Source of the DNA: Oscillospiraceae bacterium
Lineage (GTDB): Bacteria > Bacillota > Clostridia > UMGS1810
Length of the DNA stretch: 64,000 nucleotides
Direction: 5' to 3'
Assembly (NCBI GenBank): GCA_015068825.1
Contig: SVJU01000001.1
Coordinates: 62,001 to 126,000 of the forward strand
Shown: positions 25,143 through 34,868 of the stretch, piece by piece
Layout: every line of letters begins with the position of its first letter
How positions within the stretch are numbered: the stretch's first letter is position 1
Made by a program: the position numbers and the translations under genes
Notes under the pieces: model-generated
Database searches by the model: none
Told to the model about the DNA's origin: nothing
The model's input: only the letters and a program-made list of their open reading frames with translations

Positions 25143-28100
25143 CTAATATTCAAATTTGCCCTGATATACCATAACGGCATTTCCTGTCAATATTACACCA
25201 TTGTCAGAATAGTTTACAATGAGGTCGCCACCGGCAAGCTTTACAGTTATATCGGTGTTTTTATCGCAAAATCCGTTCTCAACTGCGGCAATAACCGCTG
25301 CACATGCACCGGTTCCGCAAGACAGAGTTTCGCCACTTCCGCGTTCCCACACACGCATTCTTATTGTTGTTTTATTAACAACACGAACAAATTCGGTGTT
25401 TATTCTTTCAGGGAAAATGGGTGCATATTCAAAATGTGGACCAACTTTTTCAATGTCTATTGAGTCAATAGAATCGCAAAATACCACACAATGAGGATTC
25501 CCAACTGATACACATGTTACATTGTATTCTTTGTTATCAATTTTAACAGGTGCATTTATCATTGTTTCTTTGTTATACATTGCAGGAATGTTATTAACAT
25601 TAAGCTCGGCTTTTCCCATGTTAACCGATACAGAATTTACCTTTCCGTCACGGATATAAAGCTTTAGTGTATAAACTTTTCCGCCTGATTCTATACTTAA
25701 ATTTTCGCTCCTTACATAATCGTTGTCATAAAGATATTTTGCAACACATCTTATATTGTTACCTGCCATTTTACCTTCGCTTCCGTCTTTATTGAAAGAA
25801 CGCATTTTTGCATCTGCAATGCTTGATTTTTCAATCAGCACAACACCATCTGCGCCAATTGAGTAATGCGGTGTGCAAAGATTCACACAAAGTGACTCAG
25901 GACAGGTAATTGTGTTATCAAAATTTTCAATGAAAATATAATCATTTCCGCAGGAGTGCATTTTGGTAAAATTAATTTTCTGACGCCACATACGCATATC
26001 ATTAATATCAACAAGCTCGGTGTTATGGAAATTAAAGTTTCCTTTAATTATTTTTGCAAGTGCATTTGCGGTATCGAGTGATGTAAAGCATGGGATTGAA
26101 AGCAGCATTGCTTTTCTGTGAAGTGATATAAAATCGCCCATTGTTGCATCTTTAACTGCACCTGTGTAAATAATGTAATTAATTTTTCCGCTTTCCATAA
26201 GGTTTTTGATTTCATCACTTTCGGTTGTATTTTTAACAGATGTAACCTTAATGCCAAGCGATGAAATTGCGTTTGCGGTTCCACTTGTGGCATAAAGAGT
26301 AATACCTAAATCGTAAAACTCTTTTGCAAGTGAAATAACCTCCTGATAATCATTTTCTTCAACGCTTATAAGAACACCGGGTTTGCTGTTTGAATTTTTG
26401 TCAAATATTTTATATCCGGCACTGCAAAGACCTTTGAATAAAGCCTCTTCCATTGTTTTTCCAATGCCAAGAACCTCGCCTGTTGATTTCATTTCAGGTC
26501 CTAAAATTGCATTTGCATCGTTGAGCTTTTCAAAAGAGAATACAGGCACCTTTACCGCATAGTAGGGAGGAGTTCTGTAAAGCAAAGTTCCGTAGCCTAA
26601 AGCATCAAGCTTTTCGCCAAGCATAACCTTTGCAGCAAGGTCTACCATAGGAACATTTGTAACCTTGCTTATGTAAGGAATTGTTCTTGATGCTCTCGGA
26701 TTAACCTCAATTACATAAAGCTCGTTTTCGTATATTAAATACTGAATATTAACAAGTCCCTTTGTGCCAAGTGCCAATGCAAGCTTTTTGCTGCAATTTG
26801 TGATTTTGTCTAAAAACTTATCGCTTAAATTATATGGGGGATAAACAGCAATTGAGTCGCCGCTGTGAACGCCTGCACGCTCGATATGCTCCATAATTCC
26901 CGGAATTAAAACATTTTCACCATCACTTATTACATCAACTTCAAGCTCACAACCGGGCATATATTTATCTACAAGAACGGGGTTATCAATACCGCCTGAT
27001 AAAATGGTATCCATATATTTTTTAGTGGTTTCGTCATTTCTTGAAATTGTCATATTTTGACCACCTATAACATAAGATGGCCTTAAAAGTACGGGATATC
27101 CAAGCTTGTTTGCCGCATCAAGAGCTTCTTCTTTTGTAGAAACACCAACACCCTTTGGTCTTTTTATTCCAAAGCTTTCAAGAAGATTGTCAAATTTATA
27201 TCTGTCTTCGGCAAGGTCAATGCCCTCCCACGACGTACCAAGAATTTTTATGTTGTTATCGTGCAAAAATTTTGTAAGCTTTATAGCAGTCTGACCGCCA
27301 AATGCTACAACAACACCAATAGGTTTTTCTATGTTTATTATACTTAATACATCTTCACTGTTAAGCGGTTCAAAATAAAGTCTGTCAGCTGTGTCATAGT
27401 CGGTTGATACAGTTTCGGGATTGTTGTTTACAATTACAACATCATAACCCATTTTCTGAAGTGTCCATACACAGTGAACGGAGCTATAGTCAAATTCAAT
27501 TCCCTGACCTATTCTTATAGGGCCTGAACCTAAAACCATAATAACATCTTTGCCGCTTCTTTGGTAATTTTTAGAATCGCAAGTGCCATAGTGAGAATAA
27601 AAATAAGGAGTTTTATCTCCAAAAATGCCTTTGCAGGTATCAACTATTTTATAAGATAATTCCTTTGAAAATGTGCATTTTTGTCCGCTTATTCTTTCTA
27701 TTGCATTATCTGTATAGCCAAATTTCTTTCCTTTTTCGTATAAAGCTTTTGTCAGAGTGTTATTTTCAATTTCTTTTTCATAATCGGCAAGATTTTTAAG
27801 TTTTTCCAAAAAGTATTTTGTGATTTTTGTAATAGAATGAATTTTATCTAAGCTTACACCTTTTTTTATTGCCTCGAATATTGTAAATATTCTTCGGTCA
27901 TTCATTTCATAAAGTCGTTCTTCAACATCTATGTCTGAAAGTGGAGCTGCATTTAGTGTGTCAAGCGAAATTTCCGCTCCTCTTACAGCCTTCATAAGTG
28001 CCATCTCAAATGTTGGTGCAATAGCCATAACTTCGCCTGTTGCTTTCATTTGAGTGCCAAGTTTTCTGGATGAGGTTGCAAATTTGTCAAACGGCCATTT

Positions 28101-29174
28101 TGGAAATTTAACAACAATATATTTGCAGTCAGGCTCAAAAGCTTTTGCACTTTCGAGTGTTTTTTCGTTTTTAATTTCGTCAAGGGTATATCCTAAAGAT
28201 AGTTTTGCAGTAACCTTTGCAATAGGGTATCCTGTTGCTTTTGAGGCAAGTGCAGATGAGCGCGAAACCCTTGGGTTAACTTCTATTACCGCATATTCGC
28301 TTGTTTGGGGATTTAAAGCGAACTGAACATTGCAGCCACCAATGATTCCAATATCCGAAACAATGTCAAGTGCAGCTTTTTTCAGCATATTAAACTCTTT
28401 GTCTGATAAAGTAAGAGTTGGTGCAACAACGATAGAGTCGCCTGTATGAATACCTACAGGGTCAAAGTTTTCCATAGGGCATACAGCAACAACATTGCCG
28501 GTTTTATCTCTCATTGTTTCAAATTCAATTTCTTTCCAGCCCGAAATGCATTTTTCAATCAAAACCTGATTGATGGGAGATAAATCAAGACCATTTCTGG
28601 CAATTTCTTTAAGCTCATTTTCGTTGTTTGCAATGCCGCCTCCCGAGCCGCCCAAAGTAAAGGCAGGTCTTACTATTACGGGATACCCGATTTTATTTGC
28701 AATGTCGACAGATTCTTTAAGTGTGTTTGCAATGTCAGACGGAACAATTCCATGTCCGTTTTTCTCCATCGCCTCTTTAAAAAGTTCTCTGTCCTCGGCG
28801 GTGTTGATTGTATTTACATCAGAGCCTAAAAGCCTTACATTATATTTTTCAAGTGTGCCGTCTTTTGCAAGCTGCATTGCTATTGTAAGACCGGTCTGAC
28901 CGCCAAGTGATGCCAAAAGAGAGTCTGGTTTTTCTTTTTCTATAATTCTTCTTACTGTCTGGGCATTTAACGGTTCTAAATAAATTTCGTCAGCAAGGTT
29001 TTTGTCTGTCATAATTGTTGCAGGGTTTGAGTTTACAAGAACAACATTAATACCCTCGTCTTTTAAAACACGGCATGCCTGTGTTCCGGCATAGTCAAAT
29101 TCTGCCGCCTGACCTATTACAATAGGACCTGAACCTATAACAAGAACTTTTTTTATAGAATTATCCTTTGGCAT
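25143..29174 (-). CDS. Carbamoyl-phosphate synthase large subunit fused to a diaminopimelate epimerase domain
   Basis: 1343 residues in one uninterrupted frame. Residues 1 to about 1064 are a full CarB: SGPIVIGQAAEFDYAGTQACR at the start, a second ATP-grasp half beginning GSGPIRIGQGIEFDYSSVH near 550, and an MGS-like end domain. From about 1066 a complete-length DapF follows (NFTKMHSCGNDYIF, GADGVVLIEKS, SGETLSCGTGACAAV). The second catalytic Cys is present (C1286), but the first lies in KMAGNNIRC, with Ala 1137 where DapF usually has MCGNG. No ribosome site exists at the junction. Last gene of the arg operon, with a good GGAGG site. Whether the DapF part is active, altered or regulatory is open. 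Confidence 0.93.
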   Translation of the reverse strand: MPKDNSIKKVLVIGSGPIVIGQAAEFDYAGTQACRVLKDEGINVVLVNSNPATIMTDKNLADEIYLEPLNAQTVRRIIEKEKPDSLLASLGGQTGLTIAMQLAKDGTLEKYNVRLLGSDVNTINTAEDRELFKEAMEKNGHGIVPSDIANTLKESVDIANKIGYPVIVRPAFTLGGSGGGIANNENELKEIARNGLDLSPINQVLIEKCISGWKEIEFETMRDKTGNVVAVCPMENFDPVGIHTGDSIVVAPTLTLSDKEFNMLKKAALDIVSDIGIIGGCNVQFALNPQTSEYAVIEVNPRVSRSSALASKATGYPIAKVTAKLSLGYTLDEIKNEKTLESAKAFEPDCKYIVVKFPKWPFDKFATSSRKLGTQMKATGEVMAIAPTFEMALMKAVRGAEISLDTLNAAPLSDIDVEERLYEMNDRRIFTIFEAIKKGVSLDKIHSITKITKYFLEKLKNLADYEKEIENNTLTKALYEKGKKFGYTDNAIERISGQKCTFSKELSYKIVDTCKGIFGDKTPYFYSHYGTCDSKNYQRSGKDVIMVLGSGPIRIGQGIEFDYSSVHCVWTLQKMGYDVVIVNNNPETVSTDYDTADRLYFEPLNSEDVLSIINIEKPIGVVVAFGGQTAIKLTKFLHDNNIKILGTSWEGIDLAEDRYKFDNLLESFGIKRPKGVGVSTKEEALDAANKLGYPVLLRPSYVIGGQNMTISRNDETTKKYMDTILSGGIDNPVLVDKYMPGCELEVDVISDGENVLIPGIMEHIERAGVHSGDSIAVYPPYNLSDKFLDKITNCSKKLALALGTKGLVNIQYLIYENELYVIEVNPRASRTIPYISKVTNVPMVDLAAKVMLGEKLDALGYGTLLYRTPPYYAVKVPVFSFEKLNDANAILGPEMKSTGEVLGIGKTMEEALFKGLCSAGYKIFDKNSNSKPGVLISVEENDYQEVISLAKEFYDLGITLYATSGTANAISSLGIKVTSVKNTTESDEIKNLMESGKINYIIYTGAVKDATMGDFISLHRKAMLLSIPCFTSLDTANALAKIIKGNFNFHNTELVDINDMRMWRQKINFTKMHSCGNDYIFIENFDNTITCPESLCVNLCTPHYSIGADGVVLIEKSSIADAKMRSFNKDGSEGKMAGNNIRCVAKYLYDNDYVRSENLSIESGGKVYTLKLYIRDGKVNSVSVNMGKAELNVNNIPAMYNKETMINAPVKIDNKEYNVTCVSVGNPHCVVFCDSIDSIDIEKVGPHFEYAPIFPERINTEFVRVVNKTTIRMRVWERGSGETLSCGTGACAAVIAAVENGFCDKNTDITVKLAGGDLIVNYSDNGVILTGNAVMVYQGKFEY

Positions 29175-29198
29175 ATATATATATCCTCCTGATAAAAA

Positions 29199-30182
29199 TT
29201 ATAAAGTAGCCGCCATAACCGCTTTTATTGTGTGCATACGGTTTTCTGCCTCATCAAATACTATTGATTGATTGCTTTCAAACACCTCGTCGGTAACTTC
29301 CATAGCATCAATGCCGTATTTTTCGTAAATTTGTTTGCCAATTGTGGTTTTTAAATCATGGAATGCAGGTAAGCAGTGCATAAAACGGCACTTTTCGCCA
29401 GCGTTATCCATAATTTTTTTGTTCACCTGATATGGCATAAGGTCGTTTATTCTTTCTTTCCATACTTCATCTGCTTCGCCCATAGACACCCATACATCTG
29501 TATAAATTACATCTGCATTTTTGGTTGCTTCCATAGCATTTTCGTTAAATTCCAAAATTGCACCTGTTTCTTTTGCAATTTCCTGACATTGTTTGATTAA
29601 ATCTTCATTGGGGAAGTATTTTTTATTGGTACATGCAACAAAGTGCATCCCCATTTTTGCACAACCAACCATAATAGAGTTACCCATATTATATCTTGCA
29701 TCGCCCATATAAACAAATTTAATACCTTTTAAATAACCAAAATGTTCTTTAACAGTTAAAAAGTCGGCAAGAATCTGTGTTGGATGAAACTCGTTTGTTA
29801 AACCATTCCAAACAGGAACATTAGCATATTTTGCAAGCTCTTCAACAATTTCCTGACCAAAACCTCTGTATTCAATACCGTCAAACATTCTTCCAAGAAC
29901 TCTTGCTGTATCGGCAATACTTTCTTTTTTGCCAATCTGTGAGCCTTGCGGGTCAAGATAAACAGGGTGCATTCCAAGGTCATTTGCCGCTACCTCAAAA
30001 GCACATCTTGTTCTTGTACTTGTTTTTTCAAAAACAAGAGCAATGCTTTTACCTTTACAAATTGTGTGCTCTGTGCCTTCTTTTTTCTTTTTCTTAAAGT
30101 CGGCTGCCAAATCTATAAGATAGTTTATTTCTTCACTTGAAAAATCAAGAAGCTTTAAAAAGCTTTTACCTTTTAAATTCAT
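29199..30182 (-). CDS. argF: Ornithine carbamoyltransferase
   Basis: 327 residues. Converts ornithine and carbamoyl phosphate to citrulline. Carbamoyl-phosphate motif [30 protein letters not shown], and the ornithine-binding HCLPAF are all visible. Its ATG directly follows the argD stop, and the CarB-DapF gene comes 25 bp downstream, so the enzyme sits beside its carbamoyl-phosphate supplier. Confidence 0.97.
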   Translation of the reverse strand: MNLKGKSFLKLLDFSSEEINYLIDLAADFKKKKKEGTEHTICKGKSIALVFEKTSTRTRCAFEVAANDLGMHPVYLDPQGSQIGKKESIADTARVLGRMFDGIEYRGFGQEIVEELAKYANVPVWNGLTNEFHPTQILADFLTVKEHFGYLKGIKFVYMGDARYNMGNSIMVGCAKMGMHFVACTNKKYFPNEDLIKQCQEIAKETGAILEFNENAMEATKNADVIYTDVWVSMGEADEVWKERINDLMPYQVNKKIMDNAGEKCRFMHCLPAFHDLKTTIGKQIYEKYGIDAMEVTDEVFESNQSIVFDEAENRMHTIKAVMAATL

Positions 30183-31355
30183 TTAATTTTCCTCCTTTAA
30201 TGCATTTTTGATAACATTTATTGCCTCTTTCAAAGTATCAAACGGAATGTTTAGTGCAGGAAGCAGTCTTACCTTGTCTTTTGCAGATAAACATAAAACA
30301 CCGTTTTCAATACATTTTGCAATAACCTCTTTGGCATCTTTTTTTGTTTTTATGCCAATCATAAGCCCCATACCGCTTACACTTTCAACGCCGTCGGCAT
30401 TTTTAAGCTCATTAAATATGTATTCGCTTTTTTCTTTAACTTCGCAAAGAAGCTTATCGTCAATTCTTTCTACAATGCTCATTGCACCTGCGCAGCTTAC
30501 AGGATTTCCACCAAATGTTGAACCGTTATCGCCGTAAGAAAAAATATTTTCAACCTTATTGTCAAGAAGTGTTGCGCCAAGCGGAAGCCCACCGCCAAGT
30601 CCTTTTGCAGTAGATACAACATCGGGTTTTATGTCAAAATTCATATATGAATAAAACTTGCCGCATCTTCCGTTGCCGGTTTGAACTTCGTCAACTATAA
30701 GAATAATATCTTCTTTCTGACAAAAATCATAAATACCTTTTACAAAGGCTTTATCAAGTGCATTAACTCCGCCTTCACCCTGAACACATTCTATCATAAT
30801 AGCGGCTGTTTTGTTTTCATTTGCAAGCTTTATAAGTGCATCAAGGTCGTTTGCTTTTGTGTGAACAAAACCTGGTGTTAAAGGTGTGAAAAGTTTATGA
30901 AAATGGTCCTGACCTGTTGCAGATAAAGTTGTTATTGTTCTTCCGTGAAAACTGTTTTCCAAGGTTATAATAGTTGTATATTGTTCGCCTTTTTGCTCTG
31001 CGGCATATTTTCTTGCAGCTTTAATTGCACATTCGTTTGCTTCTGCACCTGAGTTTGAGAAAAATACCTTTTTCATATCCGATTTTTCGCAAAGCGTTTT
31101 TGCAAGGAGAGCACAAGGCGATGTGTAATAAAGGTTTGATGTGTGCTGAACCTTTGTAAGCTGGTCTGTTACTGCTTTTATCCAGATATCATCACAAATT
31201 CCAAAGCTTGTAACACCAATACCAGAACCCATATCAATATATCTTTTGCCGTTTTCATCGTATAAAACTGAGCCTTTTCCCGATACTATCTCAACATCAA
31301 AACGATTATATGTATTTGCTATATATTCTTTATCAATAAATTTGATATCACTCAT
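30183..31355 (-). CDS. argD: Acetylornithine aminotransferase
   Basis: 390-residue class III PLP aminotransferase, fourth enzyme of arginine synthesis. N-terminal GKGSVLYDENGKRYIDMGSG, PLP region FSNSGAEANECAIKAARK, LIVDEVQTGNGRCG, and the Schiff-base Lys in STAKGLGGGLP. The stop overlaps neither gene but abuts argF and argB by 0 bp on both sides, so the block is tightly translated as an operon. Confidence 0.96.
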   Translation of the reverse strand: MSDIKFIDKEYIANTYNRFDVEIVSGKGSVLYDENGKRYIDMGSGIGVTSFGICDDIWIKAVTDQLTKVQHTSNLYYTSPCALLAKTLCEKSDMKKVFFSNSGAEANECAIKAARKYAAEQKGEQYTTIITLENSFHGRTITTLSATGQDHFHKLFTPLTPGFVHTKANDLDALIKLANENKTAAIMIECVQGEGGVNALDKAFVKGIYDFCQKEDIILIVDEVQTGNGRCGKFYSYMNFDIKPDVVSTAKGLGGGLPLGATLLDNKVENIFSYGDNGSTFGGNPVSCAGAMSIVERIDDKLLCEVKEKSEYIFNELKNADGVESVSGMGLMIGIKTKKDAKEVIAKCIENGVLCLSAKDKVRLLPALNIPFDTLKEAINVIKNALKEEN

Positions 31356-32222
31356 TTATTTATCTCCCATAACCATAGTTCCTGCACCTTCATCGGTGAG
31401 TATTTCCATAAGTATTGAATGAGGAACTCTGCCATCCATAATAATTACCTTGTCAACACCTTTTTCTATTGCTTCAACACAGCAGTCTACTTTTGGTATC
31501 ATACCGCCTGAAATAATGCCTTCTTCTTTAAGCTTGGCCGCATCAGATATAGTTAAATCTGCAATAAGTGTTGAAGGGTCGTCTTTATCTTTTAAAATTC
31601 CTGCAATGTCAGTCATCATAATAAGTCTTTCGGCATTTAATGCACCTGCAATGTATGCAGCTGCAGTATCACCGTTTATGTTGTAGGTGTTTCCTTTTTT
31701 ATCGCATCCTACTGTTGAAATAACAGGAATATATCCTTTTTCAAGAAGGTCGGTAACAGGATCTATGTTGATTTTTGTAATTTTACCTACATAACCTAAT
31801 TTCTCGTTTTTGACTTTTGCTTCAATAAGTCGTCCGTCCATACCTGAAATACCCATTGCTTTTCCGCCCTTCATTTCAAGAAGGTTTACAAGTGTTTTGT
31901 TTACCTTTCCTGCAAGAACCATCTGAACAATATCAACTGTTTCTTTGTCGGTAACTCTTAATCCGTCAACAAATTCGGCTTTTTTGCCAAGTTTTTCCAT
32001 TGTTTCGCTAATTTCTGGCCCGCCACCGTGAACAAGCACAATTTTAACACCAATAAGCCACAAAAGAACAATATCTTCCATAACCTGCTGTTTTAACTGC
32101 TCGTTTATCATTGCATTGCCACCGTATTTTACAACGACAATTTTACCGTTATATCTTTTTATGTAGGGAAGCGCCTGAGTCAGCACCTCTGCTCGTTCTG
32201 CATTTGAAAACTGATTATCCAT
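31356..32222 (-). CDS. argB: Acetylglutamate kinase
   Basis: 288 residues. Phosphorylates N-acetylglutamate. Amino-acid kinase motifs VVKYGGNAMI, LVHGGGPEISE, LRVTDKETVDIVQMVLAGKVNK and the GGMIPKV region are visible. The presence of argJ in the same operon implies the cyclic acetyl-recycling pathway, in which this kinase is usually the arginine-inhibited step. AAAGGAT site before the ATG. Confidence 0.97.
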   Translation of the reverse strand: MDNQFSNAERAEVLTQALPYIKRYNGKIVVVKYGGNAMINEQLKQQVMEDIVLLWLIGVKIVLVHGGGPEISETMEKLGKKAEFVDGLRVTDKETVDIVQMVLAGKVNKTLVNLLEMKGGKAMGISGMDGRLIEAKVKNEKLGYVGKITKINIDPVTDLLEKGYIPVISTVGCDKKGNTYNINGDTAAAYIAGALNAERLIMMTDIAGILKDKDDPSTLIADLTISDAAKLKEEGIISGGMIPKVDCCVEAIEKGVDKVIIMDGRVPHSILMEILTDEGAGTMVMGDK

Positions 32223-32284
32223 TTTAATTTATCCTTTCTTATAATAGCACAATCGGGCAGTCAAAGACCGCCCTTTTTATTTTA

Positions 32285-33499
32285 TCAGGTTCTGTAATCA
32301 CCGTTAATTTTTACATAATCGTATGTTAAGTCGCATCCCCACGCGGTAGAGAAGGCATCACCGTCATTTAAAGATACTAAAATTTCTATTTCTTTTTCCA
32401 AAAGAATTTCTTTTGCTTTTTCTTCCGAAAAATCAACGCCTGCACCGTTTTTACATACTAAAATATCGCCTTTTTTTGAGCGGAAAGAAACATCTATTTT
32501 TTCTACATCCACATCTTCACCGCTATATCCTATTGCACAAAGAACTCGTCCCCAGTTGGCATCTGCACCAAACATTGCGGCTTTTAAAAGGCTTGAGCAA
32601 ATTACGCTTTTTGCAACGCCTTTTGCTGTGTCTTTATTTTTTGCACCGTCTACCTTACATTCCAAAAGCTTTGTTGCACCTTCGCCGTCACCTGCAATCA
32701 TACGGCATAGATGTACTGTTACAGTATTCAAAGCTTTCATAAAGGTATCAAATGCTTCGCCTTCCTGATTAATTTCATTGTTTTGAGCCATACCGTTTGC
32801 AAGAACGGTTACCATATCATTGGTAGATGTATCGCCGTCTATGCTTACCATATTGAATGTATTAGAAATATCACTTGACAATGCTTTTTGAAGAATATCA
32901 GTTGAAATTTTTGCATCGGTTGTAATAAACACAAGCATTGTTGCCATATTCGGATGTATCATACCGCTGCCCTTTGCAATGCCGCCTATATGGCATACTT
33001 TTCCGTCTATTTCAAATTCAACTGCAATCTGTTTGTCAATTGTGTCTGTTGTCATAATTGCTTCTGCAGCAAAATCACTGCCGTTATCCGAAAGACCTTC
33101 GGTTAAAGAAGGAATACCGTTTTTAATTGGGGTGATATCCAGCGTCTGACCGATTACGCCGGTTGATGCAACAACAATATCATCTTTTGAAATGGATAAT
33201 GCGTTTGCACAAAGAGCACTCATTTCTTCCGCAATTTCAATTCCGTTTGCATTGCAGGTATTTGCGTTTCCGCTATTGCAAATGATAGCCTGTGCATATC
33301 CATCTTTAATGTGATTTTTTGTAACAGTCAAAGGAGCGCCTTTAACAAGATTTGTTGTATATACCGCTGCAGCATTAGCTTTTGTTTCACTTACAATAAG
33401 TGCAAGGTCTTTTTTTGTGCGGTTTTTTCTTATTCCGCAGTGTACTCCGTTTGCTTTAAATCCTTTTGCGGCACAAACACCGCCGTCGATAATTTTCAT
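32285..33499 (-). CDS. argJ: Glutamate N-acetyltransferase/amino-acid N-acetyltransferase
   Basis: 404 residues. Bifunctional enzyme that transfers acetyl groups from acetylornithine to glutamate. Self-cleaving N-terminal-nucleophile hydrolase fold; the autoprocessing region GMIHPNMATMLVFITTDA with the conserved Ala-Thr is present at about residue 185. AAAGGAT site. 22 bp after argC. Makes argA and argE unnecessary. Confidence 0.97.
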   Translation of the reverse strand: MKIIDGGVCAAKGFKANGVHCGIRKNRTKKDLALIVSETKANAAAVYTTNLVKGAPLTVTKNHIKDGYAQAIICNSGNANTCNANGIEIAEEMSALCANALSISKDDIVVASTGVIGQTLDITPIKNGIPSLTEGLSDNGSDFAAEAIMTTDTIDKQIAVEFEIDGKVCHIGGIAKGSGMIHPNMATMLVFITTDAKISTDILQKALSSDISNTFNMVSIDGDTSTNDMVTVLANGMAQNNEINQEGEAFDTFMKALNTVTVHLCRMIAGDGEGATKLLECKVDGAKNKDTAKGVAKSVICSSLLKAAMFGADANWGRVLCAIGYSGEDVDVEKIDVSFRSKKGDILVCKNGAGVDFSEEKAKEILLEKEIEILVSLNDGDAFSTAWGCDLTYDYVKINGDYRT

Positions 33500-33521
33500 T
33501 TATATTTTATCCTTTCCAAAA

Positions 33522-34448
33522 TTACTTGATTAAAAGTCCTTCTGTTTCATCGCATCCAAGAAGGATGTTCATATTCTGAATAGCCGCACCCGATGCACCT
33601 TTTCCAAGATTGTCGTATCTTGCAGTAAGAAGAATTCTTTCGTCGTTTCCGTTTACCGAAATTTCCATATCGTCAAAGCCTGAATATGCCGCCGAAGATA
33701 AAAATCCTTCTTCATCACAACCTTCGTTAAAGTGAATAATTTTTCCTGTGTATAACGATTTATAAGTATTTATAATATCTTCTTTTGCAACCTTTATATC
33801 ATTTGCAAAAAGTGTAATGCTAACTTCCATACCACTAAAGAACGGAGCAACAATCGGAGAAAATGCAGGAGCGTTTTTAAGATTAGAAATTTCCTTCATT
33901 TCTTTAAGATGCTTGTGCATTTGCGAAAGACCATATTGTCTTGGAGCCAAAAGAAGAGGATTTTTACTTTCATCTTCATACTCAGTAATCATTTTTTTAC
34001 CACCGCCCGAGTAGCCTGTAATTGAAAAACACGAAAGGAGAGAATCTTTTTTTACAATGTCATTTTCAACAAGGGGATTAATAAGTGCAATAAAACCGCT
34101 TGCGTGGCATCCTGGATTTGCAACAAGACGGGCATTTTTTATTTTTTCTCTCTGCCTATTAAGTTCGGCAAAACCATATACCCAGTCAGGATTTGTTCTG
34201 TGTGCGGTTGATGTATCTATAATACGTGTGTTTTTGTTTTCCAAAAGCCCTACCGCTTCAATTGCAGCTGTATCGGGCAGACACAAAAACACAATATCAG
34301 CACTGTTTATTGCTTCTTTTCTTGCATTTGTATCTTTTCTTAAATCTTCTGGTAATTTTATTAAACTGATATCTTTTCTTTGTGAAAGTCTGTCAAAAAT
34401 TTTAAGCCCTGTTGTGCCTGCACTGCCGTCAATAAATACTGTTGCCAT
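33522..34448 (-). CDS. argC: N-acetyl-gamma-glutamyl-phosphate reductase, type 2
   Basis: 308 residues, the shorter type-2 ArgC. N-terminal cofactor motif VFIDGSAGTTGLKIFDRL, catalytic Cys in VANPGCHASGFIALI, and the C-terminal His-containing GYSGGGKK/YGLSQMHKH regions. I start at 34448 (AAAGGAT site, family N-terminus); the frame to 34547 runs back through the promoter. First gene of the arg operon, with a fully consensus promoter and a candidate ARG box in its leader. Confidence 0.96.
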   Translation of the reverse strand: MATVFIDGSAGTTGLKIFDRLSQRKDISLIKLPEDLRKDTNARKEAINSADIVFLCLPDTAAIEAVGLLENKNTRIIDTSTAHRTNPDWVYGFAELNRQREKIKNARLVANPGCHASGFIALINPLVENDIVKKDSLLSCFSITGYSGGGKKMITEYEDESKNPLLLAPRQYGLSQMHKHLKEMKEISNLKNAPAFSPIVAPFFSGMEVSITLFANDIKVAKEDIINTYKSLYTGKIIHFNEGCDEEGFLSSAAYSGFDDMEISVNGNDERILLTARYDNLGKGASGAAIQNMNILLGCDETEGLLIK

Positions 34449-34476
34449 AATAAAAAATCCTTTCGTATGCAAAAAC

Positions 34477-34494
34477 GATGCATAAAAATTCAAA
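34477..34494. promoter_or_regulatory. Candidate ArgR operator (ARG box)
   Basis: TGCATAAAAATTCA (34479-34492) fits the 14-bp core TGMATwwwwATKCA of ArgR sites exactly. It lies in the argC leader, about 15-30 nt after the predicted start, where a bound repressor would block elongation or initiation. Confidence 0.6.
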
Positions 34495-34514
34495 AAAATA
34501 ACATTTATTTGCAT

Positions 34515-34543
34515 ATTATACACTTTTATGCAAGATATGTCAA
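34515..34543 (-). promoter_or_regulatory. Consensus sigma-A promoter of the arginine operon
   Basis: Minus strand TTGACA (34538-34543), 17-bp spacer, TATAAT (34515-34520): a perfect consensus, as expected for a strong promoter held down by a repressor. Confidence 0.9.
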
Positions 34544-34732
34544 GCAAATTCGATTAATATTTTCACCTTTTTGAACATTTTAACAAAACCGTCATAAAAA
34601 GTGACTTTCCGGTTGATGCATTTGTATATTTATTGCAAAAAAACAAATTGAAAATTGTATTCGATAAAAATAATTTTATGCAAAAAAATGTGCATAAATG
34701 CATAAAAGAAAAATTTACAGTTTGTTAATACA
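34544..34732. other. AT-rich divergent spacer with TGCAT motifs
   Basis: No gene. With the flanking 80 bp it carries eight TGCAT/ATGCA motifs between 34467 and 34703 (34467, 34479, 34510, 34528, 34617, 34678, 34691, 34698). Some may be half-sites of further ArgR boxes; only the one at 34479 has ideal spacing. Confidence 0.4.
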
Positions 34733-34761
34733 TTGACAGAATTAATGTTGTATTATATAAT
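34733..34761 (+). promoter_or_regulatory. Consensus sigma-A promoter of the PucR-ftsEX operon
   Basis: TTGACA (34733-34738), 17-bp spacer, TATAAT (34756-34761), perfect in both boxes. Confidence 0.9.
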
Positions 34762-34868
34762 ATGTATGATAAAATAGAATATTTTTGATGAATTTTGGCA
34801 AAATTGCTTGCAAATTCTTTAAAAAAATATTATTATTAACTTATATATTGAATTTTGGAGTGATGTAT

